Shown here one piece after another: positions 18,269 to 25,158 of a DNA stretch of 64,000 nucleotides. The stretch comes from Sphingobium terrigena. Its GTDB lineage: Bacteria; Pseudomonadota; Alphaproteobacteria; Sphingomonadales; Sphingomonadaceae. Both the position numbers and the translations under genes were made by a program. Location: contig NZ_QVRA01000017.1 of assembly GCF_003591655.1 (NCBI RefSeq), forward strand, positions 1 through 64,000. Reading direction: 5' to 3'. The notes beneath the pieces are model-generated. The model was not told the DNA's origin. It saw only the letters and a program-made list of their open reading frames with translations, and did not search any database. Each line of letters begins with the position of its first letter. Position 1 is the stretch's first letter.

Positions 18269-18922
18269 ATGATGCACCATAGCAAACCGCCAAACCGTCC
18301 CGGTCGCCCCACGGCTGCGCGCGCAGAAACGATCGATGCCACAATCCGTCGCGCGGCACGGCTGCACTTTCTGGACAAGGGCTTTGGCGCGACGCGGATG
18401 GATGACATCGCGATCGCAGCGGGCGTTTCCAAAGGCACTGTCTATACGCGCTATGCCAGCAAGGAAGCGCTATTCCGCGTTGTCGTTGAAGATGTGCTGG
18501 GTGCCATGTCGCGGCGCGCGGCACGGCAGAATCATCTGCTCAGCGACGATCTGGAACAACGCCTGCACCATCACGCGCGGGTTCTGATATCGGTCCATGG
18601 CTGGAAGGATTATCGGCTGGCGACGCGGATGATTGCGGACGCATCCCGCACTTTCCCGGAAGTCGCCATCGTCTGGGAAGAATTGGGCACCCGGCGCTAT
18701 ATCGACTTTATGGCGGCCGACATGGCCGTTGCCAGTCGCTTGCCGCCAGGCACTGGCCCTGACTGGACGATGCTGGCCAACCTGTTTCTGCACGGCATAT
18801 CGGGCTGGCATAATCATCAAAGCGCAGTCGGCAAGGTCAGCGAACAGGAAACGGAGGCCTATTGCCGCAAGGTGATCAGCGCGATCGTGACGATCATCGA
18901 CGCGCAACGGGCGACAGGATAG
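18269..18922 (+). CDS. TetR-family transcriptional regulator
   Basis: A 217-residue repressor-type regulator. The helix-turn-helix lies at about residues 17-65: RAARLHFLDKGFGATRMDDIAIAAGVSKGTVYTRYASKEALF. The C-terminal ligand domain is of the TetR_C AcrR-like kind. It lies 30 nt after the ThuA gene in the same direction and ends 66 nt before the end of the convergent dehydratase gene, so it may control the sugar operon, the dehydratase, or both. No operator was identified. Confidence 0.9.
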   Translation: MMHHSKPPNRPGRPTAARAETIDATIRRAARLHFLDKGFGATRMDDIAIAAGVSKGTVYTRYASKEALFRVVVEDVLGAMSRRAARQNHLLSDDLEQRLHHHARVLISVHGWKDYRLATRMIADASRTFPEVAIVWEELGTRRYIDFMAADMAVASRLPPGTGPDWTMLANLFLHGISGWHNHQSAVGKVSEQETEAYCRKVISAIVTIIDAQRATG

Positions 18923-18988
18923 GCCGGGTTGGCCTGTCCGATACGGTCGGCGGGGCGGGCAAGCCTGTCGCCAGCCCCGCCGTTCCAA

Positions 18989-20164
18989 TCACTTGCGTGG
19001 CAGCAGAACCTCCGCCTTGGCTGTTGCCAGCACGGTGCCGGACTGATTGGCCATCCGCACGTCCACCTGTACGACTTCGCGGCCTTCATCATCGACAAAC
19101 TTGTCGACGATCGTGCCGGTCATGATCGTGATGTCGCCGGTGAAGGCGGGACCGCGATAGGAGGCTACCGAATGGGTCACCATGCCCCATTCGCCTGCCC
19201 AGCCCGACAGATAATCGACCACCCAAGCGCCCATCGACGCGCCATAGCCATAGGCGCGCGGCATCCCGATGAAGCGCGCCCAGCGGGGGAAGAGATGCCC
19301 GCGCGACGGACCGAAATAGGCGCCGTCGGTCAGTTCCGGGTTGATCCGCTCCATCACCGGATCATTTTCATGGCCCGCCATTTCATCGACAAAGCCCAGC
19401 GCGGCCAGATCCAGATCGGTCCGCCGGTGCGTGCCGCCCCAGATGGTGAACAGATAGGCGCGCCATTCGGTGGTGAAGCTGGCGATGCTGTGCGGGCCGA
19501 ACACCCGTTCGGGCAGGACATCGCCCACTGCGACATCCTCCAGATAGCGTTTGCCATGGCCCAGATCGTGCAGCATCTGGACCCAGCGGAACTTGCGTTC
19601 CTGAATCTCGACCAGTTCCTGGTCGGTCCAGACCGGATCCTCGGTATTTTCGACAACCTCAGCCGATGTCTTTTCCCGGCCCGCTTCCGCCGAATAGCGG
19701 ATCGCGGTCGATCGCTGCTTGGCGATCAGTTCGCCATTCTGGTTGTAATAATTATTGTCGCCGCGCTGGAAGCAGGTGGGACCAGCAAATTTCGTATCCT
19801 TGACGACATAGTCGAACGGCACCCGCTCATTATGGACCATATCCCCGCCCTGGATGCGCGGGCCATAGAACCACCATTCGTCACCGCCGAACAGCAGATG
19901 CGAATTGGGGATGCTGCCGACACAGGCGGGGCCGGCACCATGGCCATCGTCCATCGTCACGGCGAAGCTCTGCGGCGCGACCAGCTTGCCCCAGCGGCTT
20001 TCCTCCGCATAGTCGGCATCATAGTGGAGCAGATTGGGATAATGCATAGCCTGCGCCCAGCGGCGAATGTCATTATTGTGGATCGGCTCGCGCATCCGGG
20101 CGGGCTGCATCGGCTTGCCGAGATATTGGTCGATGTCCGAACAGTCGAAGATGGTCTCGCTCAC
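18989..20164 (-). CDS. MaoC/FAS1-like double hot-dog dehydratase
   Basis: A 391-residue protein that reads as two hot-dog halves: an N-terminal FAS1-like dehydratase part (IRRWAQAMHYPNLLHYDADYAEES, GKLVAPQSFAVTMDDGHG) and a C-terminal MaoC-like part (PRWARFIGMPRAYGYGASMGAWVVDYLSGW, SYRGPAFTGDITIMTGTIVDKF). Such proteins hydrate or dehydrate acyl-CoA esters, often in steroid, terpene or aromatic degradation. There is no signal peptide. The gene is isolated between two TetR genes and its substrate is not indicated. Confidence 0.82.
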   Translation of the reverse strand: MSETIFDCSDIDQYLGKPMQPARMREPIHNNDIRRWAQAMHYPNLLHYDADYAEESRWGKLVAPQSFAVTMDDGHGAGPACVGSIPNSHLLFGGDEWWFYGPRIQGGDMVHNERVPFDYVVKDTKFAGPTCFQRGDNNYYNQNGELIAKQRSTAIRYSAEAGREKTSAEVVENTEDPVWTDQELVEIQERKFRWVQMLHDLGHGKRYLEDVAVGDVLPERVFGPHSIASFTTEWRAYLFTIWGGTHRRTDLDLAALGFVDEMAGHENDPVMERINPELTDGAYFGPSRGHLFPRWARFIGMPRAYGYGASMGAWVVDYLSGWAGEWGMVTHSVASYRGPAFTGDITIMTGTIVDKFVDDEGREVVQVDVRMANQSGTVLATAKAEVLLPRK

Positions 20165-20576
20165 AGGTCAGATGCCTCTCTTACGCAATCATGGCGGTCG
20201 CCAGCGCCCTCCGTCATCGAGGCGCATGGCATGGATGCGCATAACAGTCGGGCGCGGCGCATCTGCCAAGAGCGGGGTGCCGGGCGACACCCGCGCCTGG
20301 CGTTCAGCATGGCGATTTTTCGGCGGATTTTCGCGGATTTTCGGGCTTTATCGTCGTGCCGATCTTTGCATGTGCATGTGATCATGGTGGCAAAAGCCGC
20401 AATCTAGCGCCGAGCTTGCCCATAGGCATGACATTCTTGACTGACAGGACGAATCGCACAGACGCTGTGCGGTCATTTGGGCATTTCGGCCACCACGCCT
20501 CTTTGCCCCGAAATGGCGGCAAAGGGTGGCGGCCCGTTCAATTGGATGGTAGGAGCGGTGCAAGGCAGATAGTGAC
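20165..20576. other. 412-bp divergent intergenic region
   Basis: No gene is supported here. The one notable structure is a perfect dyad CGCACAG-ACG-CTGTGCG at 20455-20471, which could be an operator for either neighbouring TetR protein. Open frames crossing the region lack ribosome sites and coding character. Confidence 0.5.
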
Positions 20577-21230
20577 ATGATATTCTCACCCTCCCGTCCC
20601 GGCATCTATGCACGCGGGACCGAAACGGTCGATCAGATCCTGAAAGCCGCGCTGGCGGTGTTGATCGACGAAGGGTCCGATGCCTTCACCCTGCGTCGCA
20701 TCGCCGCGCGCTGCGACATGAAGGTCGGCAATGTCAGCTATCATTTCCCGCGCAAGGAAATGCTGATCCAGGTGATGCTGGACGAACTGGTCGATTCCTA
20801 TGGCGCGATGATGGACCAGACGGTTCGCAAGCCCGGCCTGACTGCCGAAGAGCGGCTGAGGCGCGTCATCATCCTGTGCCTGGACGATATACAGACCAAG
20901 CGCACCACCCATTTGTTCACCGAATTATGGGCGCTGGCCAATCATAGCGATTTCGTCGCCGATCGGGTCCGCGCCTTTTACGAGCGGGTTCATGGTGCCA
21001 TCGGCGAATATGTTGCCGAGCTAAATCCGGCGCTGACCGCCGACGAAGTGCATAGCGTAGCCCTGTTCATCAGCGCGTCGATGGAAGGATCGACCCCGTT
21101 TCTGGGCCATGGCAAGCCCTGGGCGCACAAGATGCCGGCTTTCACCGCGCTTGCCGCTACGTCATTTGTGCACCTTGCCAAAACGGTGACGTCGCGCGAC
21201 CTTGCAGGATTGATAGCGCAGGCCGCCTGA
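20577..21230 (+). CDS. TetR-family regulator, likely of the mau operon
   Basis: A 217-residue TetR-type regulator. The helix-turn-helix (about residues 15-65) includes LIDEGSDAFTLRRIAARCDMKVGNVSYHFPRKEML. The remainder is a helical ligand-binding domain. It lies directly upstream of, and in the same direction as, the amine dehydrogenase operon; a perfect 12-bp palindrome overlaps the putative mauB promoter 87 bp downstream of its stop. That suggests it represses the operon in the absence of substrate. Known mau clusters normally use MauR, a LysR protein, so this would be a different mode of control. Confidence 0.9.
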   Translation: MIFSPSRPGIYARGTETVDQILKAALAVLIDEGSDAFTLRRIAARCDMKVGNVSYHFPRKEMLIQVMLDELVDSYGAMMDQTVRKPGLTAEERLRRVIILCLDDIQTKRTTHLFTELWALANHSDFVADRVRAFYERVHGAIGEYVAELNPALTADEVHSVALFISASMEGSTPFLGHGKPWAHKMPAFTALAATSFVHLAKTVTSRDLAGLIAQAA

Positions 21231-21304
21231 GACCCGCCGATAGCCCGATTTTACGCTACATTGCTGCAACGCAAAATATATTTACGTCCCGCCCGCCAAA
21301 GCGC

Positions 21305-21333
21305 TTGACCAATATCGGACAGCTGTCCAATCT
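21305..21333 (+). promoter_or_regulatory. Putative mauB promoter with embedded palindromic operator
   Basis: TTGACC at 21305-21310 and CAATCT at 21328-21333 are spaced by 17 nt and look like -35 and weak -10 boxes. The spacer contains the perfect palindrome GGACAGCTGTCC at 21317-21328, where a bound repressor would block RNA polymerase. The TetR gene ends 74 bp upstream, making its product the natural candidate. Confidence 0.45.
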
Positions 21334-21404
21334 TTGCGCAGACGCTGATATGTGGGCCGTTGAGTCCATCTGTCCGTCCGCACGATCAAGGGGGATCACG
21401 CCAG

Positions 21405-22580
21405 ATGCCGAGGACCGCCGCCAGGGGATTGTTCGCCGCCGCCGCATGGGGCTGGGCACTGCTTGTCAGCCCGGCTCAGGCCGCGCCCGCCGATACCAGC
21501 GCCGTGCTGGAAATGGAGACGTCCGACGTCCTGACCATCACCCCGCCCAAACCGACCTGGTTCTTTGTCGATGGTGGCTGGGACATGCCCGGCACCAGCA
21601 TCTTCGACGGCGAAACCGGCAAGATGAAGGGCATGGTCGAAACCCGCCGCCTGGCCGATTTCGCGATCGATCCGGCGGGCAAATTTTATTATGTCGCCGA
21701 AACCATCTGGTCGAAGGGCGATCGCGGTACGCGGCAGGACATGGTGTCGGTCTATGACAGCCAGACATTGAACCTGATCACCGAAGTCCCCCTGCCCGGC
21801 CGCATCTTGATCGGGTCGCGCAAAAATAACTTCATCGTGAGCGACGATGGCAAGACCGCTTATGTCTATGATTTCAGTCCTGTGTCCGGGGTGAATATCG
21901 TCGATCTGGTCAAGCGCAAATTCGTGACTGCGGTGGAACTGCCCGGCTGCGCCAGCCTGATGCCCAATCCCGGTATTGGCTTTTCCGCACTCTGCTCGGA
22001 CGGCTCGCTCGCCACGGTAGCGATCAAGGGGACCAAGGCGGATATCAGCCATAGCGCGCCCTTCTTCTCGGCGACCGATGATCCGATTTTCGACAACTTC
22101 ACTTATGACAAGCGCAAGAAGGAAACGACCTTCCTGACCTATACCGGCCAGATTTATCAGGCCAAGCTGGGTGCGACGCCGACCATCTCTGCCCCCTTCT
22201 CGATCCAGGCGGCGGCGGGTATTCGTCCGGGTGAAACCAAGCCGCTGGAGCTGAACTGGTATCCGGGCGGCCGCCAACCCATGGCGCTCCACCGTCCGTC
22301 CGGCCATCTGTTCGTCTTGATGCATATGGGCGAATATTGGTCGCACAAGGCGTCCGGCACCGAAGTGTGGGAGGTTGACCTGGCCACGCAAAAGGTTGTC
22401 AAGCGCCGCGCCCTCAAGGAGCCGATGAACAATATCGAAGTGTCGCAGACCGACAAGCCGCTACTGTTCATGAACGGCGAAGAAGGCAGCGCGATCGTCG
22501 TCGACGTCGCGACTGGCGAGGAAAAGCACAAGATTGAGAAGGCCGGGGGCAGCACCATCACGGTTGCGGACCCGTCCTGA
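21405..22580 (+). CDS. mauB: TTQ amine dehydrogenase large subunit
   Basis: A 391-residue periplasmic beta-propeller subunit of methylamine or aromatic amine dehydrogenase. The signal peptide covers roughly residues 1-27 (ending PAQA). The mature part shows MauB/AauB landmarks: FVDGGWDMPGTSIFDGETG, FYYVAETIWSKGDRGTRQDMVSVYD, LPGCASLMPNPGIGFSALCSDG and LFVLMHMGEYWSHKASGTEVW. The ATG at 21405 has AAGGGGGA about 10 nt upstream and gives a proper signal peptide. It heads the order B-E-D-A shared by mau and aau clusters. Whether methylamine or larger amines are the substrate cannot be decided from sequence alone. Confidence 0.93.
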   Translation: MPRTAARGLFAAAAWGWALLVSPAQAAPADTSAVLEMETSDVLTITPPKPTWFFVDGGWDMPGTSIFDGETGKMKGMVETRRLADFAIDPAGKFYYVAETIWSKGDRGTRQDMVSVYDSQTLNLITEVPLPGRILIGSRKNNFIVSDDGKTAYVYDFSPVSGVNIVDLVKRKFVTAVELPGCASLMPNPGIGFSALCSDGSLATVAIKGTKADISHSAPFFSATDDPIFDNFTYDKRKKETTFLTYTGQIYQAKLGATPTISAPFSIQAAAGIRPGETKPLELNWYPGGRQPMALHRPSGHLFVLMHMGEYWSHKASGTEVWEVDLATQKVVKRRALKEPMNNIEVSQTDKPLLFMNGEEGSAIVVDVATGEEKHKIEKAGGSTITVADPS

Positions 22581-22582
22581 CC

Positions 22583-23113
22583 ATGGCGCTGGGGCTGGCG
22601 ATCATGGGATTGGCCGCATCGGTGGGCGTTGGCCTGATCCTGCTGATCGCGGGCTTGGAAAAGCTGCGGCATCGCATAGTGCTGCCGGGCGTGATCGCCA
22701 ATTACCGGCTGCTCCCCGCCGGGCTGGGCGGGCCTGCCGCGATGATCCTGCCGATCGCTGAAATCGGGATTGGCGGCGCGCTGATCGCGGGTGTTGCGCC
22801 CTTGCCGGTCATACTGGCTATCCTCCTCCTGACGCTGTTCGGGGTGGCGATGGCGATCAATATCCGGCGCGGCCGCACCCAGATTGATTGCGGTTGTGGC
22901 CGGTCGCAATTGCGCCATCCGATCGGCTGGCCGCTGGTTGCTCGCAATGCCGTGCTGGCCCTGCTGCTGGTGCCGCGCTTGTGGCCTGCGGCGCCGCTCG
23001 GTGCGATGGATATCGGCACGGCCATGGTCGGCGGTGTCGCGCTCTATCTGGCCTATCTGCTCTGCAATTCCATCGGCGCGCTGATCGCGTCGCCCGCCGC
23101 CTACCGGAGATAA
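22583..23113 (+). CDS. mauE: MauE-type membrane protein for TTQ enzyme maturation
   Basis: A 176-residue inner-membrane protein with four to five hydrophobic helices (for example LAIMGLAASVGVGLILLIAG and PVILAILLLTLFGVAMAINI). It contains the cysteine pair CGCG in QIDCGCGRSQLRHP, a feature of the MauE/DoxX-like family. MauE and MauD are needed for transport, folding or disulfide formation of the cysteine-rich small subunit. The gene starts 2 nt after mauB and ends 6 nt before mauD. Confidence 0.92.
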   Translation: MALGLAIMGLAASVGVGLILLIAGLEKLRHRIVLPGVIANYRLLPAGLGGPAAMILPIAEIGIGGALIAGVAPLPVILAILLLTLFGVAMAINIRRGRTQIDCGCGRSQLRHPIGWPLVARNAVLALLLVPRLWPAAPLGAMDIGTAMVGGVALYLAYLLCNSIGALIASPAAYRR

Positions 23114-23119
23114 GCATTC

Positions 23120-23722
23120 ATGATGACATCGCTCATTCTCTCGCAAATTCTGTCATGGATCGTGATCCTGGGCCTTGGCGTGGCGCTGCTGGCGGTCGCG
23201 CGGCAGGTCGGTGTGTTGCACATTCGGGTTGCGCCCGCCGGAGCGCTGACCACCAGCGGTGGCCCGGCGGTCGGCGACGCCACGGTCAAGGTCGACGCCC
23301 GCCTGCTGGACGGCGCGCCGGTGACGATCGGCGGTCATGCGCATGACGTGCCGCTGCGCCTGCTTATGTTCGTGTCGGCGCAATGCCCGTTGTGCAAGTC
23401 GATCATCCCGATGGCCAAATCCTTCGCCCGCGACGAGCGGGTTGCGCTCAGCTTCGTCGGTGATGATGACGCCGCCGCCCAGCGGGCGATGATCGCGCAG
23501 CACGGGCTGGAGGCCTATCCCTTCGTCAATGGTCCCGAAGTCGGCCAGGCCTTTGGCGTTGCCAAGTTGCCCTATGCCGTGTTGCTGGACGCGGAAGGGA
23601 CGATCCTGTCCAAGGGGCTGGTGAACAGCCGCGAACATCTCGAAAGCCTGGTTGTGGCCCATGAAATGGGGATCAAAACCGTGCAGGATTATATCGGATC
23701 GTTAAAGGCGCAGGCAGCCTGA
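23120..23722 (+). CDS. mauD: MauD-type thioredoxin-like maturation protein
   Basis: A 200-residue protein with an N-terminal membrane anchor (LILSQILSWIVILGLGVALL) and a periplasmic thioredoxin fold. The redox motif is CPLC at residues 89-92 in MFVSAQCPLCKSIIPMAK, and the cis-proline region is AKLPYAVLLD. MauD helps form the six disulfide bonds of the small subunit. It is 23 nt upstream of mauA. The length and motif fit the family well. Confidence 0.94.
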   Translation: MMTSLILSQILSWIVILGLGVALLAVARQVGVLHIRVAPAGALTTSGGPAVGDATVKVDARLLDGAPVTIGGHAHDVPLRLLMFVSAQCPLCKSIIPMAKSFARDERVALSFVGDDDAAAQRAMIAQHGLEAYPFVNGPEVGQAFGVAKLPYAVLLDAEGTILSKGLVNSREHLESLVVAHEMGIKTVQDYIGSLKAQAA

Positions 23723-23745
23723 ACGGCATATAGGGGGTCAGTGAC

Positions 23746-24291
23746 ATGAAGAAGTTTGACGCCGACGCCATGGGGGAACGCCTGTTGCGCAAGCTGGCTG
23801 GCGGCACATCGCGCCGTTCGATGCTCTCGCGGCTGGGGGCGGCGCTGGTGGCGGCGCCCGCTTTCCCGCTCTTGCCGGTCAGCCGCGCCGAAGCGGCCAA
23901 GCCCGACCGGTCGCCGGAGGGCAAGACAGGTTTCGCGCGTAACGCCCAGACCAAGGATGATACCAAATGCGATTATTGGCGCTATTGCGCCATTGACGGT
24001 GCGCTTTGCACCTGTTGCGGCGGCGGTATCCACAGCTGTCCGCCAGGGGCCGAGCCATCGCCTGTTTCCTGGGTCGGCACCTGCATCAACCCGGACGACG
24101 GCAAAGCCTATCTGATCGCCTATCGCGACTGTTGCGGCAAACCCGCCTGCGGCCAGTGCGGTTGCGACAATACCGACCGCGAAACCCAGCTCTATATGCC
24201 ACAGCTCAATAATGACGTGATCTGGTGCTTCGGCACGACCAGCATGGAATATCATTGTTCGACCGCGGTGCTGGTGGGAACTGCCAGTTAG
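23746..24291 (+). CDS. mauA: TTQ amine dehydrogenase small (catalytic) subunit
   Basis: A 181-residue precursor. A Tat-type signal (TSRRSMLSRLG, residues 21-31) ends near residue 51. The mature domain has the cysteine-rich fold: CDYWRYCAIDGALCTCCGG, SCPPG, DCCGKPACGQCGC. The two tryptophans that form tryptophan tryptophylquinone are W109 (in PVSWVGTC) and W160 (in NNDVIWCFG); their spacing of 51 equals Trp57-Trp108 of Paracoccus MADH. Residues around the site resemble both MADH and AADH. The stop codon TAG is also the first three bases of the adjacent mobile element, yet the C-terminus (VLVGTAS) is full length. No mauG is nearby to finish the cofactor. Confidence 0.96.
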   Translation: MKKFDADAMGERLLRKLAGGTSRRSMLSRLGAALVAAPAFPLLPVSRAEAAKPDRSPEGKTGFARNAQTKDDTKCDYWRYCAIDGALCTCCGGGIHSCPPGAEPSPVSWVGTCINPDDGKAYLIAYRDCCGKPACGQCGCDNTDRETQLYMPQLNNDVIWCFGTTSMEYHCSTAVLVGTAS

Positions 24292-24559
24292 GGTGCAGAC
24301 CCATAAATTGCGAGGTCGAGATGGAGACGAAAATGGTTGGTGGGAGGGAGCGAGCGCTGCGAGATAGCGGGACTATCTTGCAAGCGTTCGACCGCTCCAC
24401 CGGTCATTTTCGTCCCACCCCTCCGGGGCAGGATTGTCCGGGTCCTGTGGCACGTCGAAGCCCTCGACCGGGCAATCTTGCCCGCTCTTCGCGCTTCTCC
24501 TCCCACAGAATCCCGGACAATCCTGTCTCGATCCTCGCAATTCATGCGTCTGCACCCTA
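24289..24559. mobile_element. 271-bp MITE-like palindromic element
   Basis: The ends are inverted: TAGGGTGCAGAC at 24289-24300 and GTCTGCACCCTA at 24548-24559, with the match continuing imperfectly for about 27 bp. Further complementary pairs inside (CAGGATTGTCCGGG with CCCGGACAATCCTG, and GTGGGAGG with CCTCCCAC) let nearly the whole element fold on itself. There is no transposase frame. It fills the gap between mauA and the cytochrome gene, and its left TAG serves as the mauA stop. Confidence 0.75.
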
Positions 24560-24572
24560 GGGCTTTATTGCG

Positions 24573-25079
24573 ATGCGCAGACTATTATTCGGCTCCCTGC
24601 TCCTGATCGGCGCGGTCGGCATTGGCCGCGCCGCGCTGCCGCCATTGGGCGTGCTGCCTGCTGCGATCACCGACCCGGATATGGCACGGACCGACTATGC
24701 CGAACATTGCGGCGGCTGCCATGGAATCCAGGGCAGCGCGGCCCCTGCGGCCCTTCCCGAACTGCGCGGGCGGGTCGGCTGGTTTATGTGTACGCCCCAG
24801 TCGCGCGCCTATCTCATCCGCCTGCCCAATATCGCGCATAGCCGGATTAGCGACAATCAGCAGCTCGCCGATCTGGTCAATTATATGGTCTTTGGCCTGG
24901 GCGGGGCGAGTGTCCCCAAGGGTTCAAAGCCTTTCACAGCCGATGAGGTCGCGCATGAGCGGCGATTCGCCCTGACATCGGCTTCGCTCAAGGCCGAACG
25001 CGCCCGCTATGTCGATGTCGCGATCCGTCAATGCGGTGCGCCGGTGACCATGCGGCTGCTGTATCCGGGGCAGAAATAG
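24573..25079 (+). CDS. Cytochrome c of the amine dehydrogenase operon
   Basis: A 168-residue exported protein with an N-terminal hydrophobic segment (FGSLLLIGAVGIG) and one haem-binding motif CGGCH at residues 46-50. The later part has two more cysteines (FMCTPQ and RQCGAP). It follows mauA after the MITE and probably belonged to the same transcript. Relatives sit in aau/mau clusters and may accept electrons from the TTQ enzyme or assist its assembly; it is far too small to be the dihaem enzyme MauG, which needs two CxxCH sites. Confidence 0.85.
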   Translation: MRRLLFGSLLLIGAVGIGRAALPPLGVLPAAITDPDMARTDYAEHCGGCHGIQGSAAPAALPELRGRVGWFMCTPQSRAYLIRLPNIAHSRISDNQQLADLVNYMVFGLGGASVPKGSKPFTADEVAHERRFALTSASLKAERARYVDVAIRQCGAPVTMRLLYPGQK

Positions 25080-25107
25080 GCGGCTCTAAAACCAAATGGG
25101 TAAAATA

Positions 25108-25136
25108 ATGCCGCCGGATCGCTGACCCGGCGGCAT
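25108..25136 (-). terminator. Hairpin terminator between convergent genes
   Basis: Arms ATGCCGCCGG (25108-25117) and CCGGCGGCAT (25127-25136) form a GC-rich stem. Read on the minus strand it is followed by TATTTTACC, giving a rho-independent terminator for the TonB-receptor gene; it may also stop the mau transcript. Confidence 0.65.
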
Positions 25137-25158
25137 GTTCAATTTCATCCCTAGCCCG

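Noticed and set aside
18923..20407. Plus-strand 492-residue frame over the dehydratase gene
   Set aside because: It is the antisense shadow of the double hot-dog protein, which has clear family motifs.
21281..21299. TTTACGTCCCGCCCGCC before mauB as another regulon element
   Set aside because: Only TACGTC and scattered C residues match; the second half and the -10 spacing do not. The mau operon has its own promoter and palindrome.
24573..25079. The operon cytochrome as MauG
   Set aside because: MauG is about 370 residues with two CxxCH motifs; this protein has 168 residues and one.
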